A stretch of 64,000 nt of DNA from Synechococcus sp. C9 (GCF_022984075.1 NZ_JALAAD010000001.1:2616501-2680500); one strand, 5' to 3'. Counted from the first letter of the stretch, positions 46,929-55,829 are shown. Numbers and translations: made by a program. Notes: generated by a model from the letters alone, not told the origin.

Positions 46929-47189
46929 ATGGTGCCATCCATTCCCCAAACCCCGGAAGAATTTCAAGCCCTGCGGCTCCAGCCCCCCAGTCCGGACCGG
47001 ATTGCGCTGGCGATTGCTGGGGTCGTGGGTTTGGGTCGCAAGGCGGGGCAATCCCTGGCGGAACTCCAGGCGCAGATTTTGGCGGAGGACGGACTGTTGG
47101 AACCCGCCACCCGTTCCTGGTTGAGCCAACTGATCGCCCAGGCGTGGGAGCTTACTCCCCCAGAAGCACCCGGGTCGTGCAGTGGGTGA
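46929..47189 (+). CDS. Small conserved-looking hypothetical protein
   Basis: 86 residues: TPEEFQALRLQPPSPDRIAL then AIAGVVGLGRKAGQSLAELQ, DGLLEPATRSWLSQLIAQA. A helical, soluble protein with GC and codon use like its neighbours. The last 38 bp overlap the convergent inositol monophosphatase gene. Family not recognised. Confidence 0.65.
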   Translation: MVPSIPQTPEEFQALRLQPPSPDRIALAIAGVVGLGRKAGQSLAELQAQILAEDGLLEPATRSWLSQLIAQAWELTPPEAPGSCSG

Positions 47190-47982
47190 GGGCGTGGCTG
47201 ACGGCGGCGTGAATCCACCCATTGGTCGCCAGCAACTTCCCAGAAAACACATCCATCCGCTCCCCATCGTAGGCGGTGACCAATCCCCCCGCTTCCCGCA
47301 CCAGGACTACCCCAGCAGCAATATCCCAGGGGGACAAACCCCGTTCCCAATAGCCATCCAACCGTCCCCACGCCACGTAAGCCAAATCTATCGAGGCGGA
47401 CCCGCCCCGGCGCACCCCCTGACAGCGGTGGGTGAGGTGGCAAAATTCCGCATAGTTGTTGTCTGGGGTTTCCCGACGGTCGTAGGCAAATCCGGTCACC
47501 AACAGACTGCGCTCTAGGGTTTCCGTGCGGGAGACCTGCATGGGTTGGCGGTTGCAGGTGGCACCCAAGCCCCAAGCCGCCCGAAACAAATCCTGCCGCA
47601 GGGGGTCAAACACCACCCCCACCACCGGCTCCCCTTGGAACAGTAACCCGATGGAGACGCTGTAAAAAGGGTACTGGTGGGCAAAATTCGTCGTGCCATC
47701 CAGGGGGTCCACCGCCCAGACAAATTCCGGCTGGGGGGATTCCCGCTGCCAGCCAGACTCCTCGGCGAGGATGCTGTGGTGGGGAAAATGCCGTTGCAGG
47801 ACGCTTAAAATGGCATCTTCGGCGGCCCGGTCAGCGGCGGTGACCAAATCCCCACTGCGCCCCTTTTCTTCAATTTCCGCTAACTTCCCCCAGTAACTTT
47901 GCAGGACGGCTCCCCCGGCTCCGGCGGCTTCCGTGGCAATATCCAGGTAGATGGCGAGGTCATTGCTGGGAATGGTTTCCAT
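47152..47982 (-). CDS. suhB: Inositol monophosphatase family protein
   Basis: A magnesium-dependent phosphatase of the IMPase/SuhB family, 276 aa. The metal-binding motifs are HHSILAEESGW (Glu), WAVDPLDGTTNFAHQYPFYSVSIGL (DPLDGT) and SPWDIAAGVVLVREAGG near the C-terminus. Substrates may be inositol phosphate or related sugar phosphates. It is expected to be cytoplasmic. The ATG at 47982 gives the usual N-terminus. Confidence 0.93.
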   Translation of the reverse strand: METIPSNDLAIYLDIATEAAGAGGAVLQSYWGKLAEIEEKGRSGDLVTAADRAAEDAILSVLQRHFPHHSILAEESGWQRESPQPEFVWAVDPLDGTTNFAHQYPFYSVSIGLLFQGEPVVGVVFDPLRQDLFRAAWGLGATCNRQPMQVSRTETLERSLLVTGFAYDRRETPDNNYAEFCHLTHRCQGVRRGGSASIDLAYVAWGRLDGYWERGLSPWDIAAGVVLVREAGGLVTAYDGERMDVFSGKLLATNGWIHAAVSHALTHCTTRVLLGE

Positions 47983-48243
47983 AATGCCTGTTTTTCTCTA
48001 CTATAAGACACTTTTATCCCAATACCCCAGAGGCGGTGTGACCGTTGATCCCCGCTGGGAGGAACCCGCCCTGTCCCCGTGCCTAATTTTTAAGTATCTT
48101 TAAGAATCTCTTCCAAAAAGTAGGGAAAATGATCGAGTAGAATATGGATTGTAAATCAAACCTATGCTTTGAAGAGCATCATTATGGTCATGAACCTGTG
48201 TATTCACAAGCTTAGGGTATTCTAGGCAACCATCGTTGGGTTT

Positions 48244-48999
48244 ATGGGAGCAGTGACGACGTTGGAAAACCGCAAAGAACGGATTTTAGTGGTTGACGAT
48301 GAAGCCAGCATCCGCCGGATTTTGGAAACCCGTTTGTCCATGATCGGCTACGAGGTGGTCACGGCGGCGGACGGGGAGGAGGCGCTGACGGTCTTCAAGC
48401 GGGAGCATCCCCATTTGGTGGTTTTGGATGTGATGATGCCCAAGCTAGACGGCTATGGGGTCTGTCAAGAACTCCGCAAGGAATCGGACGTGCCGATCAT
48501 TATGTTAACAGCCCTGGGGGATGTGGCGGATCGGATTACGGGGCTGGAGTTGGGGGCGGATGATTATGTGGTCAAGCCCTTTTCCCCCAAAGAATTGGAA
48601 GCTCGGATTCGCTCGGTTCTGCGCCGGGTGGAGAAAAATGGGAGTTCCAGTGCGATTCCCAGTTCCGGGGTGATCACCATCAACAACATTAAAATTGATA
48701 CCAACAAGCGGCAGGTGTACAAAAACAACGAACGGATTCGCCTGACGGGCATGGAATTTAGTTTGCTGGAATTGCTGGTGGGACGCTCCGGGGAACCCTT
48801 TTCCCGTACGGATATTTTGCAGGAGGTGTGGGGGTACACGCCGGAACGCCATGTGGATACCCGGGTGGTGGATGTGCACATTTCCCGCCTGCGCGCCAAG
48901 TTGGAAGACGACCCCAGCAACCCGGATTTGATCCTCACGGCTCGGGGCACGGGTTATCTATTCCAACGGATTACGGACGTGAATAAATCCTCAGATTAA
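48244..48999 (+). CDS. rpaB: Response regulator RpaB
   Basis: An OmpR-family regulator of 251 aa. The receiver has DDEASIRRILETRLSMIGYEVVTAADGEEAL, the phospho-Asp in VVLDVMMPKLDGYG, and the switch Lys in VVKPFSPKEL. The winged helix is RLTGMEFSLLELLVGRSGEPFSR and DVHISRLRAKLEDDPSNPDLILTARGTGYLF. RpaB, with kinase NblS, controls photosystem I, phycobilisome and high-light genes in cyanobacteria and is essential. The likeness to RpaB (Ycf27) across the whole chain is strong. A 261-bp gap before it is AT-rich, with its promoter. Confidence 0.95.
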   Translation: MGAVTTLENRKERILVVDDEASIRRILETRLSMIGYEVVTAADGEEALTVFKREHPHLVVLDVMMPKLDGYGVCQELRKESDVPIIMLTALGDVADRITGLELGADDYVVKPFSPKELEARIRSVLRRVEKNGSSSAIPSSGVITINNIKIDTNKRQVYKNNERIRLTGMEFSLLELLVGRSGEPFSRTDILQEVWGYTPERHVDTRVVDVHISRLRAKLEDDPSNPDLILTARGTGYLFQRITDVNKSSD

Positions 49000-49028
49000 C
49001 CAATTTGTAGGAGAATGGGTTGCCCGCA

Positions 49029-49150
49029 GGGCACCTCTATAAATTCAAAGTTGACGGTTGCAGGGGGGCACCCCCCGCCTTCTAGGTAATACAGGTATTC
49101 AACAATGAGATTTATGGCTACGCCATCCAGGCTATGGGTTGGTTCCAATA
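49029..49150. mobile_element. MITE-like element, right end degenerate
   Basis: Begins GGGCACCTCTATAAATTC and has the central hairpin GGGGGGCACCCCCC. The right end (near CCAATAGATATGCC) no longer matches the family well. It starts 29 bp after rpaB and may act as, or replace, the terminator there. Confidence 0.65.
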
Positions 49151-49330
49151 GATATGCCTTGAAGTAAGTCCTATTGGAATGACCACTTCTCAAGCTCTAC
49201 TCCTGGCTAAAAAACGCAATTTACATTTATTCAACCCCCAAGGGTGAGGGCAATAAATCATATTTTGATGTGCAAAAATTCTGCCATCCCTGCATACTAA
49301 TTAATCAGGCTTTCATCACGTTTAATCACC

Positions 49331-51106
49331 TTAAAAATCCTGACGTTGGTTCACCGCCCGCTGTAACCGTTCTTCCACTTCTCGCACGGGTAATGCCCCC
49401 AAATCCCCCCCCTGGCGAGTCCGTACACTCAGGGTTTGGGTTTCCATCTCTTTCGCCCCCACAATCGCCATCACCGGAATTTTCGCCGTCTCCCCATTGC
49501 GGATCAGTTTGCCCAAGCGTTCCCCGGACTTATCCACCTCCACCCGCAGACCCATTTTCTGCCAATTTTGAGCAATTTCCTGGGCATAGCTGAGATACTG
49601 TTCCCCAACGGGTAAAAAGCGCAACTGCACCGGTGCCAACCACAGAGGAAAATCCCCCGCATAGTTCTCAATTAAAATCCCGAAAAACCGCTCTAGGGAA
49701 CCAAAAATTGCCCGGTGGATCATGATAGGAACCTGGCGAGAACCATCGGCGGCTACATATTCCAAACCAAACCGATGCGGTAAATTAAAATCCACCTGAA
49801 TCGTCGAACATTGCCATAAACGTCCAATCGCATCCCGAATTTTTATATCAATTTTGGGACCATAAAATGCCCCACCGCCTATATCTTCCTTGTATGCCCA
49901 ATCCTTGGTTTGGAGGGCATCTTTCAACGCATGGGTTGCCAATTCCCACACCTGGTCATCCCCCACATATTTATCCGGACGGGTGGATAAATTCACTTCG
50001 TAATCCCGAAACCCAAAATCCGACAAAATTTGTTCCGTGAGATTCAAGACACCCAAAATTTCCTCCGCCACCTGTTCCGGCAGACAAAAAATATGCCCAT
50101 CATCCTGGGTAAACCCCCGCACCCGCATCAAGCCGTGCAGCGTACCGGAGCGTTCGTAACGATAAACCGTGCCCAATTCCGCATAACGAATCGGTAATTC
50201 CCGATAGGAATGCAGGTGATTTTGATAGGTCAAAACATGGAACGGACAATTCATCGGTTTGAGTTGATATTCCTGGGATTCCACCGCAATCGCCTCAAAC
50301 ATACTTTCTCGGTAAAAATCAAAATGCCCCGAAGTTTTCCACAGGTCTAAATGGGCTAAATGAGGGGTGTACAAAAGTTCATAACCAGAGCGTAAATGGG
50401 CTTCCCGCCAATAGTTTTCAATTAACAAACGCATCCGGGCACCCTTGGGATGCCAAAACACCAGTCCGCCCCCGGCTTGCTCTTGGATGCTAAATAAATC
50501 CAATTCCTGCCCCAACCGCCGATGGTCCCGCCGCAGAGCTTCCCGTTTTTGGTGCAGATAGGCGTGCAATTGCTCCGGAGTTTCCCAGGCGGTGCCATAA
50601 ATCCGTTGCAACATGGGATTGCGTTCATCCCCCCGCCAGTAGGCTCCCGCCACACTTTCCAATTCAATGGCATCGGGGTTGAGTTCCCCCACATTGTCCA
50701 GATGGGGCCCCGCACACAAATCCCACCATTGATCCCCCAAATGGTACAGGGTAATTGGCTCTTGAATCCCTGCTAAAATCTCTAATTTGTAGGGTTCATT
50801 CAGGGCTTGAATCCGTCTTAGGGCTTCCTCTCTCGTCACCTCTTCCCGAATGACCGGCAGTTTTTTCTTGATAATTTTTACCATCTCTTTTTTGATGGCT
50901 TTCAAATCCGCTTCCGTAAAGGGTTCCGGGTGGTCAAAGTCATAATAAAACCCGTCTTCGATCCACGGACCAAGGGTGACTTTCGCCCGGGGAAATAGTT
51001 TTTGCACCGCCATCGCCATCACATGGGAAGCGGTGTGCCGGATGCGCTTCAGTTTTTCCGATTCACTGGTGCGGGGTAAATGCACCGGGGGGGGTGTGAT
51101 AGACAT
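49331..51106 (-). CDS. thrS: Threonyl-tRNA synthetase
   Basis: Class II synthetase, 591 aa. RIRHTASHVMAMAVQKLFPRAK is the HxxxH editing region (N2/SAD domain); PMNCPFHVLTYQNHLHSYRELPIRYAELG carries motif 2, TQDDGHIFCLPEQV follows, and the anticodon domain (PLWLAPVQLRFLPVGEQYLSYA) is complete. The N-terminal TGS domain is missing; this shorter form is usual in cyanobacteria. The CheW-like gene ends 10 bp upstream on the same strand. Confidence 0.97.
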   Translation of the reverse strand: MSITPPPVHLPRTSESEKLKRIRHTASHVMAMAVQKLFPRAKVTLGPWIEDGFYYDFDHPEPFTEADLKAIKKEMVKIIKKKLPVIREEVTREEALRRIQALNEPYKLEILAGIQEPITLYHLGDQWWDLCAGPHLDNVGELNPDAIELESVAGAYWRGDERNPMLQRIYGTAWETPEQLHAYLHQKREALRRDHRRLGQELDLFSIQEQAGGGLVFWHPKGARMRLLIENYWREAHLRSGYELLYTPHLAHLDLWKTSGHFDFYRESMFEAIAVESQEYQLKPMNCPFHVLTYQNHLHSYRELPIRYAELGTVYRYERSGTLHGLMRVRGFTQDDGHIFCLPEQVAEEILGVLNLTEQILSDFGFRDYEVNLSTRPDKYVGDDQVWELATHALKDALQTKDWAYKEDIGGGAFYGPKIDIKIRDAIGRLWQCSTIQVDFNLPHRFGLEYVAADGSRQVPIMIHRAIFGSLERFFGILIENYAGDFPLWLAPVQLRFLPVGEQYLSYAQEIAQNWQKMGLRVEVDKSGERLGKLIRNGETAKIPVMAIVGAKEMETQTLSVRTRQGGDLGALPVREVEERLQRAVNQRQDF

Positions 51107-51116
51107 AATAAATTCA

Positions 51117-51548
51117 TCATAACCTAGGGGATGGGGTGATGATGCTACCCAACCGTTGACTGTCCAGCAAAAATAAGGTCATTGTATCATTATTTAACCG
51201 AGCCACATGGCTGGCAAGTCCGAGGGTGTCCCCCTGGCGATAGGTGGCGGGAATTTGGCGTATCTGCTCTGGGAGAATATCCACGAGGGCGGGCATCCCC
51301 GTGCAGGGAAGACCATAGAGTTCCGCATTGCCTTTGACCACAATTAGATGGGTGGCGGGAATCGGGTTGGTTTGACCGAATAGGTACTGGTGTAGGTCAA
51401 GCACCACCACCTCTTGCTCTTCAAAATGCGCCAGACCAACCGGTTTTTGCCCACTGCTGAACACGGTGGGGTAAGGCAATACCTTCTGCACCTGGGTCAA
51501 GGGCAGTCCCACCTGGAGCGACCCCAACGGAAAATGGAGAACTTTCAT
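51117..51548 (-). CDS. Single-domain CheW-like protein
   Basis: 143 residues of CheW fold: LHFPLGSLQVGLPLTQVQKVLP, GLAHFEEQEVVVLDLHQYLFG, IVVKGNAELYGLPCTGMPALV and a final LASHVARLNNDTMTLFLLDSQRLG. CheW proteins couple receptors to CheA kinases; no che genes are near. It lies 10 bp before thrS and so may be in one transcript. The pairing has no evident functional reason. Confidence 0.82.
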   Translation of the reverse strand: MKVLHFPLGSLQVGLPLTQVQKVLPYPTVFSSGQKPVGLAHFEEQEVVVLDLHQYLFGQTNPIPATHLIVVKGNAELYGLPCTGMPALVDILPEQIRQIPATYRQGDTLGLASHVARLNNDTMTLFLLDSQRLGSIITPSPRL

Positions 51549-51861
51549 CGTGTGGTGCGAAATTCTAAGGGGTATTTCTATTATGAATCTGATTATGAAT
51601 CTGATGGGAATCTGAACCTATAGCCATTGTACAATCTCAAATTATTTGTCACCGATCTCAAATTAATGTCGTCATACACCCCCTTTGTCCTCATTCATCA
51701 AGAAACATTCCTGACTTAGTTGTGGGAAAGCAGACATACCGGAATTGGTCATGGCATTACTACGCTACGGCATCCTGAAAGATAGCATATCGCCTTTCAC
51801 CCGCTCTGTTTGTTGGAAGGCGGATGCAACTTAAGGCTACACCCACGCAAGTTACACTCAT

Positions 51862-51993
51862 GGACACCTCTACAAATTCAAAATTAGCGGTCGCAGGGGC
51901 ATAGCCCCCGTCTGTGGTTCTCAATAATATAGGTATCTCAGCGAAATAATCTGCCAGTGGTGACAATAAATTGAGGAATAAATAGAGGTGCCC
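51862..51993. mobile_element. Full-length MITE-like element with TCAT target duplication
   Basis: 132 bp, from GGACACCTCTACAAATTC to AATAGAGGTGCCC, flanked by TCAT at 51858-51861 and 51994-51997. The middle has GCGGTCGCAGGGGCATAGCC. This is the best-preserved single copy and can serve as the reference for the family. Confidence 0.85.
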
Positions 51994-52096
51994 TCATTTC
52001 TAAGAGTCCCCTGCTACCTGGGTCAGCCGTTCTCGTAGTAGGTGGGAACAGATGTTGCCTGTGGGCAACAAAATCAGCCCTTGTGCCGCCATTTGT

Positions 52097-52555
52097 TTAG
52101 TCAAACCCCATGCAAATCAGCGTTTCTGGGTCCACATCTGCTAAAGGGTGCCAGTAGTCTTCTAATTTGTCCTTAGAGTGCCAGTAGTCTTCTAATTTGT
52201 CCTTCTCGAAGTAGGGAAGCACACCATTTTCCACCGAGTGGTGCACCGCTTTGAGACGCTTTCGGAATTTCTCGCTCTTCCAACCATATATATCGCATTT
52301 GTCATCAAAAACCACCTCGATGTACCTTTCGAGTAATCCCCTCAAAACCCGCCGGAACGCTTCCTCCCCCTCCGTAGCAAAAGACAGCATATTGAGTAAG
52401 AAATGATCTGAACTCACCCGACAAGTAGCGAGAAAAATCCACATTCCCACCGTTTCTTTCTCCTCATTCGGCAAACTTTCCAGCAACAATCGGCCGGTCT
52501 CACAAGGTGTCAACAAAGTCGTTATACAAGTTTCAGTGCGGGCAAAAATCTTCAT
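52097..52555 (-). CDS. Hypothetical protein with a 10-residue internal duplication
   Basis: 152 residues. SLPNEEKETVGMWIFLATCRVS, EEAFRRVLRGLLERYIEVVFDDK and RKRLKAVHHSVENGVLPYFE make a helical protein not recognised by family. Near the C-terminus KDKLEDYWHS is followed at once by KDKLEDYWHP, from a 30-bp tandem duplication (52149-52208). It begins 53 bp after the Cas12k-like fragment stop, on the same strand, so the two may share a transcript. Confidence 0.65.
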   Translation of the reverse strand: MKIFARTETCITTLLTPCETGRLLLESLPNEEKETVGMWIFLATCRVSSDHFLLNMLSFATEGEEAFRRVLRGLLERYIEVVFDDKCDIYGWKSEKFRKRLKAVHHSVENGVLPYFEKDKLEDYWHSKDKLEDYWHPLADVDPETLICMGFD

Positions 52556-52608
52556 AATACATCCTAAACTGACTTTTCTATTTTAACGAAAAGGAGTTTT
52601 CCCCCGCC

Positions 52609-53223
52609 CTAGTTGCTGAAAAGCGGATGCAACGCAAGCTGGGTTTCCAGCCGCTCAATTTTGATTTCCACTTGCCGCCGTTTCCGCCTGAGTTCGTCCG
52701 TATCTTCCGACTCCGTGGGCACAGTCAAGCGGTGTTTCAGCAAGTAGGCAAAGATAGACCGCTCAACGACATCCTGACATTGTTGGTACACCTGAAACCA
52801 ATTATTAATCTCCCTATGGAGAAGTGCTTGTGCCCGAATTTTCATCTCCTCTAGGGATAAACCCGCATTTTTCGCCAATTCTGCATCCGGTCTGAGGACA
52901 CTCAACCAGGTTTGCTGACCCTGTAACTTTTGCTGTAGTTTCCGCCGTTTTGTTAACCAAGCCTTGTAGGTTTCCTGCACCTGTCGTTGGGCGGAGGCAC
53001 ACCAGCGAGCAGGCAGACCGCTTTGCGCCTGGTTCACTAAATTTTTGACCACCTGGGTAGGCAGTTCCCCGGTAGCTACCCATTGCGGAAAATCTTTGTG
53101 TTGGGAAACTTGTTCCAAGGTGGTGGCAATCAGCGGCGCATAACGACCCGCCATCATCTCCCACACCTGGCGGCGGGTTTCCTCTTCAGCAACCAGACGG
53201 CACTGAATCGTTAACTTAGTCAT
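52609..53223 (-). CDS. Cas12k-like protein, N-terminal third only
   Basis: 204 residues that read like the start of Cas12k, the RNA-guided module of type V-K CRISPR transposons: LTIQCRLVAEEETRRQVW, FPQWVATGELPTQVVKNLV, YKAWLTKRRKLQQKLQGQQTWL, RPDAELAKNAGLSLEEM, SIFAYLLKHRL and KRRQVEIKIERLETQL follow the known Cas12k order. Cas12k has about 640 residues; this ends after the first 200 or so, with a short unrelated tail (ALHPLFSN). The frame has no stops or shifts, so it may be a maintained short protein. The rest of Cas12k and its RuvC-like domain, Tns genes and a CRISPR array are absent nearby. The match is from memory. Confidence 0.72.
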   Translation of the reverse strand: MTKLTIQCRLVAEEETRRQVWEMMAGRYAPLIATTLEQVSQHKDFPQWVATGELPTQVVKNLVNQAQSGLPARWCASAQRQVQETYKAWLTKRRKLQQKLQGQQTWLSVLRPDAELAKNAGLSLEEMKIRAQALLHREINNWFQVYQQCQDVVERSIFAYLLKHRLTVPTESEDTDELRRKRRQVEIKIERLETQLALHPLFSN

Positions 53224-53330
53224 ATATCCATAAGAAGTTGATAATTTAATAATAGCATATCTGTGTTAAAAGTTGTCTAGCCATTGAAAGCACTTCAGGG
53301 TACGATAAAGCCAATCAATACTTGGGAACG

Positions 53331-54152
53331 ATGTTTTTCAGCACGAAGGAGGCGGCGCGCATCACGGGCTGTACCATCCGGCAACTGCAATACTGGCGGA
53401 GTAAGGGGTTGGTCGTGCCAGTAGTGAATCCGGCGGGTACGGGGTACAGTGCGTATTACGACCGGGAAAACCTGGTGAATCTGTCCATCGTGCATTACCT
53501 GTTACAGCGGGGATATGACTTGGCGGCGATAGCGATGTCGTTGGCAGTGTTGCAAAAGCTAGATGCAGGGTATGCCCAGCCGGAACAAGCCCGGCGGTTT
53601 CTGTTGCGGTGGGAGGATGTCCAACAAAAGCTCGTCGTAGAGGAATTTGACCCTCAGAAAGTAGCAGTTTTGATAAAGCAAGGGGTTTTTAGTATGACGG
53701 TCATACCGGTAGATGAGTTACAACGACAAATTCAAACAACGATTGAAAATCCGCAATCGGTTGAGGAGTTGGTCATGGCAAAACTGATGACAGCGGGTTG
53801 GGATAAAAGTCCACATTCCATTACGATTAATGGGGAAATTGTCGCTAAAAATAAAAGTTCATCCACTCGGTCAGGGAGAAAGAATAGAGCAAAAGCTGAT
53901 TATATTCTCAACTATGGTCATCATGGGGCGATTGCTGTGGTGGAGGCGAAATCTGTTTATATGGATGCGGGTGACGGGCTACAGCAAGCGAAAAATTATG
54001 CTGAGATGTTAGAATTACAGTTTGCTTATTCAACTAATGGTATCGGTATTGTTGAATACGATTTTGGTACTAAAATGATAAAGGAGAGGGATGCTTTTCC
54101 TACTCCTGATGAACTGTGGAAAAGACTAGGGGGTATCTCCAATACCAATTGA
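53331..54152 (+). CDS. CvkR-like MerR regulator fused to an HsdR-type nuclease domain
   Basis: Two parts in one frame. Residues 1-140 (numbered from the upstream TTG; start taken at ATG 53331, three codons later) are a MerR-like regulator: FFSTKEAARITGCTIRQLQYWRSKGLVVP, then YDRENLVNLSIVHYLL and RRFLLRWEDVQQKLVVEEFD, resembling CvkR, the repressor of type V-K cas12k genes. Residues about 147-260 match the HsdR N-terminal nuclease of type I enzymes: KADYILN (Asp193), AVVEAKS (Glu208-x-Lys210), then QQAKNYAEML with the QxxxY motif. It diverges from the Cas12k-like gene by about 107 bp, exactly where cvkR lies in complete V-K loci. Confidence 0.8.
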   Translation: MFFSTKEAARITGCTIRQLQYWRSKGLVVPVVNPAGTGYSAYYDRENLVNLSIVHYLLQRGYDLAAIAMSLAVLQKLDAGYAQPEQARRFLLRWEDVQQKLVVEEFDPQKVAVLIKQGVFSMTVIPVDELQRQIQTTIENPQSVEELVMAKLMTAGWDKSPHSITINGEIVAKNKSSSTRSGRKNRAKADYILNYGHHGAIAVVEAKSVYMDAGDGLQQAKNYAEMLELQFAYSTNGIGIVEYDFGTKMIKERDAFPTPDELWKRLGGISNTN

Positions 54153-54345
54153 TTTCTGTATAGTAGAAGTCCAAGGAATCTCATCCTGAAGAATGTGGAT
54201 TTCAAACTTTATTTGTAAATATAAAGTACAACAAGATGGAGGCATCTACCTATCAATCTTAAAAAAACTGGTGCAAATTGGCATCCCATACAAAGTACAG
54301 ATTATGCTTAACATTATCCATATTTAACTTACACCCTCGTGGATT

Positions 54346-54999
54346 ATGCCGGTAGGCTTGCCTGAATTCGTTGACAACCCTGAAAACCGTTGTCCGGTAG
54401 TGCTTTTACTTGATACATCTGCTTCTATGTCAGGAGCACCCATAACAGAACTAAACAGAGGTGTAACTCTATTCAAAGAGGCGATCCTAGAAGATGCCAA
54501 AGCATCTCTACGGGTAGAAATAGCAATTGTTACGTTTGGCCCCGTTCAGTTAGTTCAAGATTTCGTAACTGTTGAGCGATTTAATCCGCCTAGCTTTACA
54601 GCACAAGACGGAACCCCGATGGGAGAAGCAATTGAATATAGTCTAAATTTGCTAGAAAATCGCAAAGCAACTTATAGAAATAATGGCGTTCAATACTACC
54701 GCCCCTGGGTTTTTTTAATTACAGATGGTGCACCTACGGATGATTGGCAAAACGCCGCTCGTTTGGTCAGGAATGCAGAAGCGGGGAAACGTTTATGTTT
54801 TTTTGCGGTAGCGGTAGAGGGTGCGGATACCCATACTTTGAAACAAATTGCACCGCCAGAGCGTCCACCTGCATTACTACATGGCTTAGATTTTCGGGGC
54901 TTATTCTTATGGCTTAGTAGTTCTTTGTCCAGAGCTTCAAGTGGCAATATTAATGACCCAATTGCCCTACCACCAGTGGGTTGGGGAACAATTACATAG
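54346..54999 (+). CDS. TerY-like von Willebrand factor A protein
   Basis: 217 residues forming a vWA domain with an intact MIDAS: LLLDTSASMSGAPI (DxSxS), DGTPMGEAIEY and FLITDGAPTDDW. The tail (ALLHGLDFRGLFLWLSSSLSRAS) is as in TerY proteins. It is the first gene of a vWA, PP2C, kinase triad known as TerY-P, predicted in stress and defence signalling. The next gene starts 9 bp after the stop codon. Confidence 0.88.
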   Translation: MPVGLPEFVDNPENRCPVVLLLDTSASMSGAPITELNRGVTLFKEAILEDAKASLRVEIAIVTFGPVQLVQDFVTVERFNPPSFTAQDGTPMGEAIEYSLNLLENRKATYRNNGVQYYRPWVFLITDGAPTDDWQNAARLVRNAEAGKRLCFFAVAVEGADTHTLKQIAPPERPPALLHGLDFRGLFLWLSSSLSRASSGNINDPIALPPVGWGTIT

Positions 55000-55007
55000 A
55001 GTTTATT

Positions 55008-55829
55008 ATGTGGAGATATATTGTTCGGTCAGCGATTGGTGTAGCACATCAGCAACTCGGCCTGCCTTGTCAAGACAATGCGGGCTGTTTCGTTAAGGAG
55101 AATTGTCTCATTGGGGTAGTGGCGGATGGTGCAGGAAGTGCAAAATTTGCAGAAATCGGCTCACAGAGTCTCGTCAAAACTACGCTCAAATTTATCAATG
55201 AACATGATCTACACTTCAGCAATAAATTAACCATGTGGCAACTTCTCAACACAGATGTTACCCAATTGCCTAAAGTGTGGAAAGCCAAAACTCCAACTGA
55301 TGAATATGTTAAAACTTTTTTTAGGGATTTGACCGATGAGTGCATAAAAAATTTACGTCAAGAGGCGCAAAAAAACCATTGTGACTTATGCGATTTAGCT
55401 TCTACATTACTGGTTTTTATTGCTCATAAAAAGTGGCTAGTAGCTATGCAAATCGGAGACAGTATTTTGGTAGTTAGAGAGCGGGGAAACCAAGATTATA
55501 AATTGCTATTCAATCCCCAGCGTGGAGAATTTGCCAATGAAACTGTCTTTATTACATCCTCAGAGGCAATTACCAATATGCAAATTATAGTCATGCCTAT
55601 ATCCTGTGATTTTATTTGCGCCGCTAGTGATGGCTTGGAGAGTGTAGCTCTTAGATTCAGTGATTGGATGCCTTTTTCCCCTTTCTTTTCCCCGTTAGAG
55701 GAATACTTGCGGGAAACTGTTGACCCTGACCTAAATGACCAATACATCGTTGATTTTTTGAACTCAGATAGACTCAATGCCCGTACTGATGATGATAAAA
55801 CCTTATTAATCGCAATCAGTTATGAATAG
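55008..55829 (+). CDS. PP2C-type protein phosphatase of a TerY-P triad
   Basis: 273 residues. The metal-binding aspartates are in GVVADGAGSAKFAEIGS and ICAASDGLESVAL, with MQIGDSILVVRERG between, as in PP2C/PPM phosphatases. The ATG at 55008 is preferred to the in-frame start at 54981, which lies inside the vWA gene. It overlaps the kinase gene by 8 bp (ATG within the last codons). In the triad it would remove phosphates placed by the kinase. Confidence 0.9.
   Translation: MWRYIVRSAIGVAHQQLGLPCQDNAGCFVKENCLIGVVADGAGSAKFAEIGSQSLVKTTLKFINEHDLHFSNKLTMWQLLNTDVTQLPKVWKAKTPTDEYVKTFFRDLTDECIKNLRQEAQKNHCDLCDLASTLLVFIAHKKWLVAMQIGDSILVVRERGNQDYKLLFNPQRGEFANETVFITSSEAITNMQIIVMPISCDFICAASDGLESVALRFSDWMPFSPFFSPLEEYLRETVDPDLNDQYIVDFLNSDRLNARTDDDKTLLIAISYE

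Noticed and set aside
51760-51966. 68-codon minus-strand frame
   Set aside because: It overlaps the full-length MITE at 51862-51993, which explains the sequence.
51549-53330. CRISPR array or tracrRNA near the Cas12k-like gene
   Set aside because: No spaced direct repeats of 30-40 bp were found. The only repeat is a coding 30-bp duplication; no repeat of the known V-K type was seen.
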